A DNA stretch of 64,000 nt from Pyxidicoccus xibeiensis (GCF_024198175.1 NZ_JAJVKV010000005.1:186001-250000), one strand, 5' to 3'; positions 43,644 to 52,923 are shown, counted from the stretch's first letter. Notes: generated by a model not told the origin, from the letters alone. Numbers and translations are program-made.

Positions 43644-43673
43644 TGGCTGGCCTGTAGCCCTGAAGCCATTCAT

Positions 43674-43703
43674 GGCGCCCTGGCGGTTCTCGGCCAGGGC
43701 GCC
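43674..43703. terminator. Bidirectional terminator
   Basis: GGCGCCCTGGC and GCCAGGGCGCC form an 11-bp perfect stem with an 8-base loop GGTTCTCG, 30 bases after the propeller gene and 15 bases before the LysR stop. Confidence 0.75.
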
Positions 43704-43718
43704 TGATTCAGGGCCGCT

Positions 43719-44645
43719 TCACGCCCCCTTCGGAGCCTGGAGCCCCGCGGCTCGCACGGCATCTCGCAGGAGCCCTCGAAGCCACAGGTGCTTCGGGTCT
43801 CGCTCGTGCCCCGGGTGCCACGCCAGCTCCATCACGATGGAGGGCAGCTCGAAGGGGAGGGCTCGCACGACGACTCCCTGGTCCCGGGTTCGCGCCAGCG
43901 CGAAGCTGCGCGGCAGCACCGTGATGCGGTCCGAGGAGACGAGCAGGGGCATCGCCAGCGCGAACGAAGTCACCACCCGCGATATCCGCCGGGAGAGCCC
44001 CTGTGCTTCGAGCACGTCGTCGACGGCGCCGCGGCCCGACTGGGCCCTCGGGGCCACGAGGATGTGCTCGGCGGCAGCGAAGCGCCCCAGGGTCCACGGG
44101 CCCTTCAGCAGCGGATGTCCCTTGCGGAGCACGCAGACGAAGTCCTCCAGGAACAACTGCTCCGTCGACAGGCCCCGCTCCCGGGCGGTGTCGGGCGCGA
44201 TGCCGACGCCACCCTGGTCTCGCAGGAAGGCCGCGACGTCGGTCATCACCGTCCGGACCGTCAGGCTCGCTCGCGGAGCCCTCGTGGTCAGCAGGCCATC
44301 GAGTGCCGGCAGGAGCGCTTCCGCAACCCGGTCTGACGTGGCAAGGACGAGCTCGCCGTCGTAGCTGCCAGGCTCGAACGGGGCGCTCACCTCGAAGAGG
44401 CGCTCCGCCGCGGCCAGGACCTCGCGCGCGGGGCCCCTCAGCTGCTCCCCGAGCGGGGTCCTCACCAGCGTCCGCCCCGCCCGGACCAGCAGCGCATCAT
44501 CGAAGTCGCTCCGCAGCCGTCGCAGCGCATTGCTCGCCGCCGCGGGCGTGATTCCCAGCCTCCGCGCGGCCCGGGCAACGTGGGCCTCCTCCAGCAGGAA
44601 GTGGAGTGCGCGCGCGTGGTTCAGGTCGAACGCCGAGACATTCAT
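43719..44645 (-). CDS. LysR-family transcriptional regulator
   Basis: 308 residues from ATG 44645. The N-terminal HTH is typical: NHARALHFLLEEAHVARAAR, LGITPAAASNALRRLRSDF. The co-inducer domain begins at ~90 (GELVLATSDRVAEALLPALD). It is divergent from the adjacent MDR oxidoreductase with only 67 bases between start codons, the standard layout for a LysR activator and its target. Inducer unknown, probably an electrophile handled by the enzyme. Confidence 0.92.
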   Translation of the reverse strand: MNVSAFDLNHARALHFLLEEAHVARAARRLGITPAAASNALRRLRSDFDDALLVRAGRTLVRTPLGEQLRGPAREVLAAAERLFEVSAPFEPGSYDGELVLATSDRVAEALLPALDGLLTTRAPRASLTVRTVMTDVAAFLRDQGGVGIAPDTARERGLSTEQLFLEDFVCVLRKGHPLLKGPWTLGRFAAAEHILVAPRAQSGRGAVDDVLEAQGLSRRISRVVTSFALAMPLLVSSDRITVLPRSFALARTRDQGVVVRALPFELPSIVMELAWHPGHERDPKHLWLRGLLRDAVRAAGLQAPKGA

Positions 44646-44712
44646 GGAGTGAAGCCTAGGGCTGTCCAACATCAAGTTCCATGAATTGGTGGGCGGTCGT
44701 ACTCATTGACCC

Positions 44713-45657
44713 ATGCAAACAGTCACGTACTCCCGCTTCGGAAGTCCCGACGTCCTGACGCTCTCGGACGTCGCCCCGCCGTCCCCTCGCGGTGGACACC
44801 TCGTCGTGCGTGTGCGCGCCGTGTCCATCAACCCGCTCGACGGCAAGCTTCGGCGCGGCGACGCCCGCCTGCTCAGCGGCACGAAGTTCCCGAAGACGCC
44901 GGGCCTCGACTTCGCGGGCGTGGTGGAGCAGGTGGGCCCGGGAGTGTCGGGCTTCCAGGTCGGCGATGACGTCTTCGGCGGCCTCGGCTCCTTCAAGGAG
45001 GGGTACCTCTCCGAGCGCATCTCCGTCCCCGCGCGAGTCGTCGCGAAGCTGCCGAAGTCGCTCGACTACGTGGGCGCCGCGGCCATCGCCGTTGTCGGAC
45101 TCGCGGCCCAGACGGCCGTGCAGGTCGCACGCATCAAGGCGGGCGACCACGTGCTCATCAACGGCGCCAGCGGCGGGCTGGGGCCGTACGCCCTCCAGCT
45201 CGCGAAAGGGGCGGGGGCCCACGTCACGGCCGTCAGCGGCACCGACGGCGTCGCGCTCGCGCGTGAGCTCGGCGCGGACACCGTCGTGGACTACCGGCGC
45301 GAATCCATCACCGCGTCTGGCAGGACGTTCGACGCGGTGCTCGAGCTGTCGGGGCGGCTTCCCTTCAGCCAGGCGCGCGGGCTCCTGAAGCCCCGGGGCG
45401 TCTACGTCGACTTCGAGCCGGGCCCCACGAAGCTCATCGGCGCCGGCCTCCAGAACCCGTTCCGCTCCCATCAGCACCGCTTCGTCATCACCCGGGCCAC
45501 CACCGCCGCGCTCGAGGCGCTGGGCCGGCACCTCGACGCGGGGCAGCTGCGCCCCGGCCCCACCCGGGTGTTCGAGCTCTCCGAGTACCGGCGTGCCTTC
45601 GAGGTCGCGGAGCAGGGCGGCCAGGTCGGCAAGGTCGTCATCCGGCTCGAGGGATGA
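44713..45657 (+). CDS. NADP-dependent MDR oxidoreductase (quinone reductase-like)
   Basis: 314 residues. TVTYSRFGSPDVLTLSDVAP, SINPLDGKLRRGDARLL, GLDFAGVVEQVGPGVSGFQV and VLINGASGGLGPYALQLAKG give the zinc-independent quinone oxidoreductase group; AFEVAEQGGQVGKVVIRLEG ends it. It reduces quinones or alpha,beta-unsaturated carbonyls with NADPH. Control by the divergent LysR gene is likely. It is a paralogue of the enzyme encoded at 38198-39166. Confidence 0.92.
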   Translation: MQTVTYSRFGSPDVLTLSDVAPPSPRGGHLVVRVRAVSINPLDGKLRRGDARLLSGTKFPKTPGLDFAGVVEQVGPGVSGFQVGDDVFGGLGSFKEGYLSERISVPARVVAKLPKSLDYVGAAAIAVVGLAAQTAVQVARIKAGDHVLINGASGGLGPYALQLAKGAGAHVTAVSGTDGVALARELGADTVVDYRRESITASGRTFDAVLELSGRLPFSQARGLLKPRGVYVDFEPGPTKLIGAGLQNPFRSHQHRFVITRATTAALEALGRHLDAGQLRPGPTRVFELSEYRRAFEVAEQGGQVGKVVIRLEG

Positions 45658-45789
45658 GCCAGCACTCGCGGTCCCCTGCCTGCTCGGGCCGGGAGAGCGT
45701 CCACTGGAGGGCAGGCAGGCAGCCGTGAGGGGAGGGGGCAGGCATGTCCCCCGAGGCAATGGCGGCCCTCCCTGTTACCTTCTGGCGCC

Positions 45790-48075
45790 ATGTCCGCTTC
45801 TCCTCCCCGCCCGGTCTACGCCGCCGACGTGGGGGGCGCCGTTCCCGCCGCGCGGGACGGGGCCTCGGCGTCCCTCGAGGCCAACGCCCCCTCGCGTCCC
45901 ACCACCACGGTGGAGGGAAGCCTCGAGCGCATCACCTACACCAACGACGAGGCTGCCTGGAGCGTGGTGCGGGTGGTGGTCCACGGCCGCAAGGAGCCCA
46001 TCACTGCGGTAGGCAACCTCCTGGGTGCCCAGCCGGGGGAGTCCCTGCGCCTCACCGGCTGGTGGGTGCAGGACCGGAAGTACGGCGAGCAGTTCCGGGT
46101 CCAGTCCTTCGCGACGGTGAAGCCGGCGACGCTGGTGGGCATCGAGAAGTACCTCGGCAGCGGGCTGGTGAAGGGCGTGGGCCCGGCCATGGCGAAGCGC
46201 CTGGTGGAGAAGTTCGGCCTGGAGACGCTGGACATCATCGACTCGAAGCCCGAGCGGCTGGCGGAGGTGAAGGGCTTCGGAGAGAAGCGGCGCAAGCTGC
46301 TGCGAGAGACGTGGGCCGAGCAGCGCGACATCCGTCAGGTGATGGTCTTCCTGCAGAGCCACGAGGTGCCGGCCAGCTTCGCGGTGAAGGTCTACAAGCA
46401 GTACGGCGCCCAGGCGATTTCGGTGGTGCAGGAGAACCCGTACCGGCTCGCCATCGACGTGTACGGCATCGGCTTTCGCACCGCGGACCGCATCGCCCAC
46501 TCGCTCGGAGTGCCCTCCCACTCGCCCAAGCGCGCCGAGGCCGGGGTGCTGCACGTGCTCCGCGAGTTCTCCGACGAGGGTCACCTCTACGCGCCGCGCG
46601 ACAAGCTCACCGCGCGCACGGTGGAGATGCTGGAGGTGACCCCCGAGCTCGTGGAGACGGCCATCACCCGGCTCGCCGCCGCCGAGTACCTCGCGGTGGA
46701 GGGGGCCAGCGCGCTCGCGCAGCCGCGTCCCGAGGATGCCTGCGAGGCGGTGTACCTGAAGGCCCTGCACGTGTCGGAGGTCGGGGTCGCCAACCTCCTC
46801 AAGGCGCTCGCGGCCTGGCCGGGGCGGCCGCTGGAAGTGGACGTGGAGCGCGCCATTGCCTGGTTCGAGGGCCGCCAGGGAATCACCCTCGCCCCCGAGC
46901 AGAAGGAGGCCGTGCGCCAGGCGATGGTGGCCAAGGTGCTGGTCATCACCGGCGGCCCGGGCACCGGGAAGACGACGCTGGTGAATGCCATCCTCTCCAT
47001 CCTGGAGAAGAAGGGCCGCAGGCTGCTCCTGTCGGCGCCGACGGGCCGTGCGGCGAAGCGGATGGGGGAGGCGACGGGGCGCGAGGCGGAGACCATCCAC
47101 CGGCTGCTCGAGTACAACCCACGTACTCACGGCTTCCAGCGGGACAGGAACAACCCGCTCGACGCCGACGTGCTGGTGCTCGACGAGGTGTCGATGGTGG
47201 ACACCGTGCTGATGCTCAGCGTGCTCAAGGCGCTGCCGCCGCACTGCCAGCTGTTGCTGGTGGGAGACGTGGACCAGCTGCCGAGCGTGGGGCCGGGCAG
47301 CGTGCTCCAGGACATCATCGCCTCCGGGCAGGTGCCGGTGGTGCGGTTGAAGCACATCTTCCGGCAGGCGCAGTCGAGCCTCATCATCACCAACGCCCAC
47401 CGCATCAACCAGGGGGAGCTGCCCCAGGTGCCCGCGGCGGACGCGATGGCGGACTTCTACTTCGTGGAGAAGGAGGAGCCCGAGGCCATCCTCGCGGCGC
47501 TGAAGACGCTGGTGAAGGAGCGGATTCCGCGCCGCTTCGGGTTCCACCCGGTGGACGAGGTGCAGGTGCTCGTCCCGATGAACCGGGGCCTCATCGGGAC
47601 GGCGAACCTCAACGCCACGCTCCAGGCGCACCTGAACCCTACCGGGGAGGAGCTCGCCCGGGGCCACCGGACGTTCCGGGTGGGCGACAAGGTGATGCAG
47701 GTGCGCAACAACTACGAGCTCGGCGTCTTCAACGGGGACATCGGGCGGGTGGAGGCCATCGACAAGGAGGAGCAGTCGCTCGTGGTCCAGTACGAAGGAC
47801 GGCCGGTGGCCTACTCCTGGTCGGACCTCGACGAGCTGGTGCTGGCCTACGCGACGAGCGTGCACAAGTCCCAGGGCAGCGAGTACCCGTGCGTGGTGCT
47901 GCCGCTGCACACGCAGCACTACACGCTGCTGCAGCGCAACCTCCTCTACACCGGCGTGACGCGGGGCAAGAAGCTGGTGGTGCTGGTGGGAAGCAAGAAG
48001 GCGCTGGGGATTGCCGTGCGCAACGGGGACACCCAGAAGCGCTACACCCGGCTCGCCGCCCGGCTGAGGGACTGA
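45790..48075 (+). CDS. recD2: RecD2-type superfamily 1B DNA helicase
   Basis: 761 residues. An N-terminal OB-like part (TTVEGSLERITYTNDEAAWS) is followed by helix-hairpin-helix repeats (LVKGVGPAMAKRLVEKFGLE). The helicase core has Walker A GGPGTGKTTLVNA (~388), Walker B VLVLDEVSMVD (~460), QLLLVGDVDQLPSVGPGSVL and the UvrD-C-like YATSVHKSQGSEY (~690). RecD2 is a 5'-3' helicase of DNA repair that works without RecBC. The gene stands alone. A 48-base piece of its 3' end is found again at 51265. Confidence 0.94.
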   Translation: MSASPPRPVYAADVGGAVPAARDGASASLEANAPSRPTTTVEGSLERITYTNDEAAWSVVRVVVHGRKEPITAVGNLLGAQPGESLRLTGWWVQDRKYGEQFRVQSFATVKPATLVGIEKYLGSGLVKGVGPAMAKRLVEKFGLETLDIIDSKPERLAEVKGFGEKRRKLLRETWAEQRDIRQVMVFLQSHEVPASFAVKVYKQYGAQAISVVQENPYRLAIDVYGIGFRTADRIAHSLGVPSHSPKRAEAGVLHVLREFSDEGHLYAPRDKLTARTVEMLEVTPELVETAITRLAAAEYLAVEGASALAQPRPEDACEAVYLKALHVSEVGVANLLKALAAWPGRPLEVDVERAIAWFEGRQGITLAPEQKEAVRQAMVAKVLVITGGPGTGKTTLVNAILSILEKKGRRLLLSAPTGRAAKRMGEATGREAETIHRLLEYNPRTHGFQRDRNNPLDADVLVLDEVSMVDTVLMLSVLKALPPHCQLLLVGDVDQLPSVGPGSVLQDIIASGQVPVVRLKHIFRQAQSSLIITNAHRINQGELPQVPAADAMADFYFVEKEEPEAILAALKTLVKERIPRRFGFHPVDEVQVLVPMNRGLIGTANLNATLQAHLNPTGEELARGHRTFRVGDKVMQVRNNYELGVFNGDIGRVEAIDKEEQSLVVQYEGRPVAYSWSDLDELVLAYATSVHKSQGSEYPCVVLPLHTQHYTLLQRNLLYTGVTRGKKLVVLVGSKKALGIAVRNGDTQKRYTRLAARLRD

Positions 48076-48153
48076 CCTGCTTCAACGCGCCATCCGGAGC
48101 CCGTCATTCGCGAGCCATTGCCGGCCTGGCTGCGCTCCTCAGAAGGTGCTGGG

Positions 48154-48174
48154 ACCCCTGGGGGCCCCCCGGGG
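48154..48174 (+). terminator. GC palindrome downstream of recD2
   Basis: CCCCTGGGGG is followed directly by CCCCCCGGGG, a palindrome with one mismatch and almost no loop, 79 bases after the recD2 stop. It may act as a terminator or simply be a homopolymer-rich oddity. Confidence 0.35.
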
Positions 48175-48261
48175 CGTGAATCGCTAACAAGGATACTTCC
48201 TCCCCCCCATTCCTGACCCCGTGGTGTGCATCCTTGGGGGAGTGGCCTATGAGGGGCGGAA

Positions 48262-49335
48262 ATGAGTCAAAAGCAACCTGAGCGCACCCAGACAGATGAC
48301 AGTCTTCGCAGCGAGCGCGCGAGGACGGATCGAGAGCTGGAGAAGAAGCGGGCCTCGATAGAGGAGGACTCGGACGCGGTCCTGGCCCGCGCTCACGACC
48401 GCGCGGATGAGGTGCTCAAGACCGCCCGCGCGAAGGCCGACACGACAGGCATCGGCGCCAGCGCCGCGCTCGAGGTCGAGCGGACCGAGGAGGACCGCGC
48501 CCTGGCCGAGGAGCGCACCACGCAGGCCGCTCAACTGACCAGCGAGCGTGACGAGCGGCGGCGAGCCCTCGCGGAGCTGCTCCGCTTCGAGCGTGAAGAG
48601 ACCGACAAGGACCTGTTGATCGAGCGCACGGGGGCCGACGCCGCACTGGTCACCCGCGATGACTTTCTCGGGATGGTCAGCCATGACCTCCGCTCGCTGC
48701 TGGGCGGCATCGCGGTGAGTACGGCCTTCCTGGTGAAGGAGGCGCCCCCCGACGACAGCGGCAAGAAGGTCGTGAAGCGGGCCGAGAGCATCCAGCGCTT
48801 CACGGCGCGCATGAACCGCCTCATCGGCGACCTGCTGGACGTCGTCAGCATCGAGGCGGGCCAGCTCCATGTGCGTGCCGAGCCCGACGACGTCACCCGG
48901 GTGCTGCAGGAATCGGTCGACGTCTTCCAGCCCGCCGCCACGGCTCAAGGCATCGCGCTCTCGCTGGCCGGACCTCCCGGTCCGCTCCTCGCGAACTTCG
49001 ATCGCGAGCGCATCCTCCAGGTCCTCGCGAACCTGCTGAGCAATGCCCTGAAGTTCACGAGGGAAGGCGGCCGCATCGAGCTTCGCGCGGAGCCACAGGG
49101 CCCATGGTGCAGGGTCTCCGTCACCGATACCGGCTCGGGAATTCCGCCTGACCAGCTGGACGCGGTCTTCGTGCGGTTCCGCCAGGTGAACAAGTTCGAC
49201 CGCCGCGGGCACGGGCTCGGGTTGCACATCTCCAAGTGCATCGTCGAGGCGCATGACGGGCGAATCTGGGCGGAGAGCAGCCTGGGCACTGGCAGCACGT
49301 TCCACTTCACGCTGCCCCTCGCGGAGCGGGGCTGA
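48262..49335 (+). CDS. Cytoplasmic sensor histidine kinase with coiled-coil N-terminus
   Basis: 357 residues and no transmembrane segment. Residues ~1-130 are a highly charged coiled coil (RSERARTDRELEKKRASIEE, VERTEEDRALAEERTTQAAQ). HisKA follows with the phospho-acceptor His in DDFLGMVSHDLRSLLGG (~140), then HATPase_c with NLLSNALKFTREGG (~257), VTDTGSGIPPDQLD and GHGLGLHISKCIVE. It must sense a cytoplasmic or protein-borne signal through the coiled coil. It is an orphan: no response regulator is adjacent, common in myxobacteria. Confidence 0.92.
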   Translation: MSQKQPERTQTDDSLRSERARTDRELEKKRASIEEDSDAVLARAHDRADEVLKTARAKADTTGIGASAALEVERTEEDRALAEERTTQAAQLTSERDERRRALAELLRFEREETDKDLLIERTGADAALVTRDDFLGMVSHDLRSLLGGIAVSTAFLVKEAPPDDSGKKVVKRAESIQRFTARMNRLIGDLLDVVSIEAGQLHVRAEPDDVTRVLQESVDVFQPAATAQGIALSLAGPPGPLLANFDRERILQVLANLLSNALKFTREGGRIELRAEPQGPWCRVSVTDTGSGIPPDQLDAVFVRFRQVNKFDRRGHGLGLHISKCIVEAHDGRIWAESSLGTGSTFHFTLPLAERG

Positions 49336-49344
49336 AACGCAAGC

Positions 49345-49373
49345 GGGGGACGGGCCACGTGGACCTGTCCCCC
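49345..49373. terminator. Bidirectional terminator between kinase and DUF3494 gene
   Basis: GGGGGACGGG pairs with CCTGTCCCCC over 10 bp (one G:T) around a 9-base loop, 9 bases after the kinase stop and 19 bases before the stop of the convergent gene. Confidence 0.75.
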
Positions 49374-49392
49374 GAAGCTCAGCGACCCGGCG

Positions 49393-50838
49393 TTAGCGGG
49401 GAGGCTGAGTAACAGTGGCCTTCTGCAGGGCCACCTGCGTCTGGGACAGGATGCGGCCGTTCATCGTCGCGCCCGTCTCCAGCGTGACGTCCGTCTTGCA
49501 GAGCAGGACGCCCTCGAAGTGCGAGCCGGCGCCCAGCGTCGTCCGGCCGGCGACCTGCCAGAAGATGTTCTTCGCCTGCGCGCCGCCGCTCAGGGTGATG
49601 CGCTGGGCCGCGCTGACCGTCAGGTCTCCCGTGGTCTGGAAGATCCACACGTCATTCGCGCCGCCCGAAATCGTCACGTGGGTCGGGAGGGTCACCGTGC
49701 TCGTCCACTTGTAGAGCCCCGGCGCCAGGGTCCTCCCGCCGAGGTTGCCGGTGCCCAGCTCGAGGAAGTCGGGTGTCGGCCGGCTGGCGGCGTCGGTGTA
49801 GGCGCTCTCCATGTTGCCCACCGCCGTGGTCAGGTTGGAGGGCGTCGGCACCGCGTAGTTGGCGGCGTAGGCCCTGCCGACAACCTGGGGGGAGGACGCG
49901 AAGATGTTGGTGGCGTCCGCGACCAGCGAGAAGCCGGTGAGGTAGCTCGCTGCGGCCGGACCGAGCCCGATGTCGCCCGTCACCGAGGAGGCCGGGACTG
50001 TGGAGACGCCGGACTTGGCCAGGATGGCGTAGTTGGCAGCTGTCCCCAGCGACACCGGCATGGGGCCCATCGCGGCCGAGGTGCCCGTCGTGAAGCTCCA
50101 CGTGAAGGCGCTCGCCAGTCGGTTGCCGTTCAGGTCCTTGACGTCCGTGCTCACCGAGGCCGTGAGGATGGCGCTGGAGGCCAGCGCGCTCTCGGGGGTG
50201 AACGTCGCGGTGGTACCGGGGCCGTAGGCCACGGTGCCAGGCACCTGCATGGCACCCTGCCGGACGGTGAAGGTGGCGGAGGTGAGGGAGAGCGGGTCCA
50301 TCGCCTTGTTGAAGCTCACCGTGACCTTCCGGTTGATGGCCACACCGGCGCTCTCGGCGGCGGGGGTCGTCGAGCTGACCTGGGGCGGGGTGGTGTCCGC
50401 CGCCGCGCCCGTCGTGAAGCTCCAGGAGCGGGCCGCCGCGAGGCTTGCGCCTTCCGCGGACTTCGCCCCGGTGGTGATGGTGGCGGTGTAGACGCTGCTC
50501 GCGGTCAGGCTGCTGGAGGGTGAGAAGGTCGCGGTCCTCCCATCGGCGCTGGTTGCCACGGTTCCCGTGACGGCAGTCGCTCCCTGCTTCAGCGTGAAGG
50601 TCGTCCCGGTGAGGGCCTCCATGGCCAGGTCGAAGGAGGCGGAGAGGGTCGCGTTGAGCGGCACGCTGGTGGCACTGTCCACGGGGGAGGTCGCGGTGAG
50701 TGTCGGCGCTGGCGTCGGCTTGGGGTCCTCCGTCCCGCCGCAGGCGGCGATGGCGAGCGTCAGCAGGACGATGCCGAGCCGGGTCGCGAGGCTGCTTTGG
50801 ATGGACGGGTGGCGTGAAGCGAAGGGAAGGAGAGTCAA
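49393..50838 (-). CDS. Ig-like plus DUF3494 (ice-binding fold) lipoprotein
   Basis: 481 residues. Lipoprotein signal with lipobox LAIAAC at ~33. Two SbsA-type bacterial Ig domains: ~45-145 (SPVDSATSVPLNATLSASFD, then ARSWSFTTGA) and ~150-250 (TPPQVSSTTPAAESAGVAIN). The C-terminal ~215 residues are DUF3494: LGTAANYAILAKSGVSTVPA, SSVTGDIGLGPAAASYLTGF, APGLYKWTSTVTLPTHVTIS, DVWIFQTTGDLTVSAAQRIT. This beta-solenoid is known from ice-binding proteins, but in most bacteria it is an adhesin-like surface domain. Surface display by lipidation is expected. Confidence 0.9.
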   Translation of the reverse strand: MTLLPFASRHPSIQSSLATRLGIVLLTLAIAACGGTEDPKPTPAPTLTATSPVDSATSVPLNATLSASFDLAMEALTGTTFTLKQGATAVTGTVATSADGRTATFSPSSSLTASSVYTATITTGAKSAEGASLAAARSWSFTTGAAADTTPPQVSSTTPAAESAGVAINRKVTVSFNKAMDPLSLTSATFTVRQGAMQVPGTVAYGPGTTATFTPESALASSAILTASVSTDVKDLNGNRLASAFTWSFTTGTSAAMGPMPVSLGTAANYAILAKSGVSTVPASSVTGDIGLGPAAASYLTGFSLVADATNIFASSPQVVGRAYAANYAVPTPSNLTTAVGNMESAYTDAASRPTPDFLELGTGNLGGRTLAPGLYKWTSTVTLPTHVTISGGANDVWIFQTTGDLTVSAAQRITLSGGAQAKNIFWQVAGRTTLGAGSHFEGVLLCKTDVTLETGATMNGRILSQTQVALQKATVTQPPR

Positions 50839-51492
50839 GAAGGCTCCGAGGGGGGACCCACCTGGACGAAGCGCGGCGATGCGCTTCCAGTCCAGGGTGG
50901 TTCGTGGGGGATGAATCCTTTGCCCCGAGCGAGTCTCGCCAGGGAAGGTTCTGCTACCAACCTAAGACAGGAATGGCCCACGTCAAGGCAGCTGGGTGGT
51001 CAATCCATGAGGTCAGAAGCGACGATGACGACGCCCGCGGAGCTTTTATGCGACGTGGTGCCGAAAGCCGGTGCGACGGATACGGGAATGCGGTCTCTCG
51101 TGAGGGAAAAGCGCGCGACGGTCTCACTTGAACGTGCCGTAGTCCCACGGCAAATACCTGCGTGAGCGCGGCGGAGGAGACGGAGCTTGGGGTGCACGAG
51201 GGATCCGCTGAACGAGGAGGCTCGCAACGCCGAGTCGCGACCAGCGACAAACCCACGGGACAGGGGTGGGAAGCAAGAAGGTGCTGGGGATTGCCGTGCG
51301 CACCGGGGACACGCCGCGCGGAGCGACGGCGGCCGACGTCCTGACTGAGTGTGCCCCATTTCCGTGGTCCTCCCGCACCTTGTGTGGATCGTAGGCTCCG
51401 ACGGTGAGCAGCACGCGACTGAGCCTGCCCCATGGAACTGGGCAGACTCAGTGAGCACCTCGCGGATTTCGTCAACGACAGAGACGCGGCTG
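50839..51492. other. Gene-free region with recD2 scrap
   Basis: 654 bases. Apart from the recD2-derived 48-mer at 51265-51312, no coding frame has convincing composition. It forms the left edge of a lower-GC patch. Confidence 0.5.
51265..51312 (+). pseudogene. Duplicated scrap of the recD2 3' end
   Basis: 48 bases match 47986-48033 of recD2 with only two mismatches and in the same orientation. They encode GSKKVLGIAVRTGDT, compared with GSKKALGIAVRNGDT in the full gene. Flanks diverge at once. It is a leftover of a duplicated or foreign recD2-like gene. Confidence 0.75.
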
Positions 51493-52488
51493 TTAATAGC
51501 GGCAGTACCTGTTGGTGCTGGCGACGTTATCGAAGCGCGTGGGAGGGGTTCGGACGACAAAGCACCCTTTGCGGTTGACCGCCGCAGTGAGATTGTACAT
51601 GGCGGGGAGATAGTTGGCGAGAACGGCCGCAGCACATAGCGCCGATCCGGGGACGGGGATGGCGCCACACATCGCGGCACCAGCGAGAATGGCTGCAGCC
51701 CCTCCGCCAGCGGCAGCGGCCGTATCCTTCAGATTCTTTGTGGCTCTACGAGTGAAATAGAAGGAGCAGGTGATTCTGCCGCAGTTTCTGACATATGAGG
51801 GGTCAGCGACGATAGGGTATTGGTACTTCTGCGAGCGGTGCTTGACATGCGTGATGATCTTCCCGTCTCGAACGGAGAGAGAGATGGGAACTTGTTTCCC
51901 GGCCGTGTCTCTTGCCCACGACGCAGACACCGCGCCGATGACGACCCCGTGAGGGTTCAAGGCCAGGATCGTTTGCGGATCTTTCTGTTCCAGCGTTGCG
52001 CCTTCAATGCGGAACTTTGAAGTGAACTGCTCGGGTGCGTTCCGATTCTTGAGGACATAGAACGCTTCCACACCTGCGCTGTCATCTCGTTTCTCAGCCC
52101 GGACGACCGTATCTGTGACATCGGCGGTGTTTTCGTAGACCGCCATGCCTTGAGCCAAGCGGGCCTTCGGCTTTTCCTTGCCGGCAGAGTCGATGTGGAT
52201 CGTCATCGTCGGTGAGCCATTGTCGCCCGGGAAGACGATGTCCTCCCCAATGGAAGAAGGAAGCACGCCTGACTCGGGACGAACCGCCTCCCTCCTGCCT
52301 GGCTCTTCCGCTGCCAGTCCAGACCTGCCCTTCGTTTGCGCTTCAGCTCGAAGGACGAGCTCAGCGGAGTCAACGGCTCGCGCGCTGGGCTGCTCCGCTG
52401 CAGCCGTTTCGGAGAATCCAGTACCCATACTTACTGCAATGGCGGTGGTTGCTGCAATCGCTCTCAGGCTGATTGTATGACGTATCAT
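51493..52488 (-). CDS. Secreted protein of actinobacterial type
   Basis: 331 residues from ATG 52488, which overlaps the stop of a small upstream gene (ATGA). Sec signal: RAIAATTAIAVSMGTGFSET. The middle (VYENTADVTDTVVRAEKRDD, GVEAFYVLKNRNAPEQFTSK, SLSVRDGKIITHVKHRS, YPIVADPSY) and the cysteine-containing hydrophobic end (AAAILAGAAMCGAIPVPGSA, LCAAAVLANYL) resemble secreted proteins common in Streptomyces and relatives. GC content is well below its neighbours, supporting horizontal acquisition. Function unknown. Confidence 0.75.
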   Translation of the reverse strand: MIRHTISLRAIAATTAIAVSMGTGFSETAAAEQPSARAVDSAELVLRAEAQTKGRSGLAAEEPGRREAVRPESGVLPSSIGEDIVFPGDNGSPTMTIHIDSAGKEKPKARLAQGMAVYENTADVTDTVVRAEKRDDSAGVEAFYVLKNRNAPEQFTSKFRIEGATLEQKDPQTILALNPHGVVIGAVSASWARDTAGKQVPISLSVRDGKIITHVKHRSQKYQYPIVADPSYVRNCGRITCSFYFTRRATKNLKDTAAAAGGGAAAILAGAAMCGAIPVPGSALCAAAVLANYLPAMYNLTAAVNRKGCFVVRTPPTRFDNVASTNRYCRY

Positions 52489-52691
52489 GTGAAGAATCCT
52501 GTTGCCCGATTGAAGTGATTCATCTGGTTCATCAGTGGTGGACCGACAAGCGCCGTGACGGCGCCGCACGTAGCAAGCAAGAAGGTCATGTCCGTCACGA
52601 GGCGAGAGGCCACGAGGCAGGCAGATGCGGCTGGGAGTACGAATAGACCCGCAACCGTACGACTGCCTATCCCTGCCCCTGAGGTGACCAT
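52485..52691 (-). CDS. Tiny two-helix membrane protein, coupled
   Basis: 68 residues from ATG 52691 with GGAGG and GAGGG upstream. Two hydrophobic helices: VAGLFVLPAASACLVASRL and MTFLLATCGAVTALVGPPL. The stop overlaps the start of the secreted-protein gene by ATGA, so the two are translated together. Family unknown; possibly a small accessory, immunity or chaperone-like partner of the secreted protein. Confidence 0.55.
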   Translation of the reverse strand: MVTSGAGIGSRTVAGLFVLPAASACLVASRLVTDMTFLLATCGAVTALVGPPLMNQMNHFNRATGFFT

Positions 52692-52741
52692 GGACCCTCA
52701 GTTCCTCCTTTCTTCCCTTTCTCGTGGCTCCTCAATCCGGC

Positions 52742-52923
52742 TCACGACACATTCGTGACCGCCTTGAGTGAGCCCGAGATGCAGACCTTGCCGGTGGTGA
52801 GGATGGTCAACCCGGACCTGACGCGTGCGCCGCAGGTGCACCGAGTCCCGTCACTGCCAGCACCATCAGTGCCCAAGCAGTGCGCGTCGTCGCCGAGCAG
52901 GAGTCACGCGTCGTGCGTTTCAT
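52742..52923 (-). pseudogene. Small secreted protein, apparently frameshifted
   Basis: GAAAGG precedes an ATG at 52923 that encodes a good signal peptide (TAWALMVLAVTGLGAPAAHA) but stops at 52807. Another frame continues GLTILTTGKVCISGSLKAV and stops at 52742. The continuity suggests one short gene with a single frameshift, the first of the small operon leading into the tiny membrane protein. Confidence 0.35.

Noticed and set aside
44646..44712. Defined LysR binding box
   Set aside because: A CCAA...TTGG pairing is visible but only 4 bases long, and no convincing T-N11-A box could be fixed by eye.
49393..50838. True antifreeze function for the DUF3494 protein
   Set aside because: DUF3494 is widespread in mesophilic bacteria on surface proteins; nothing here points to cold adaptation.
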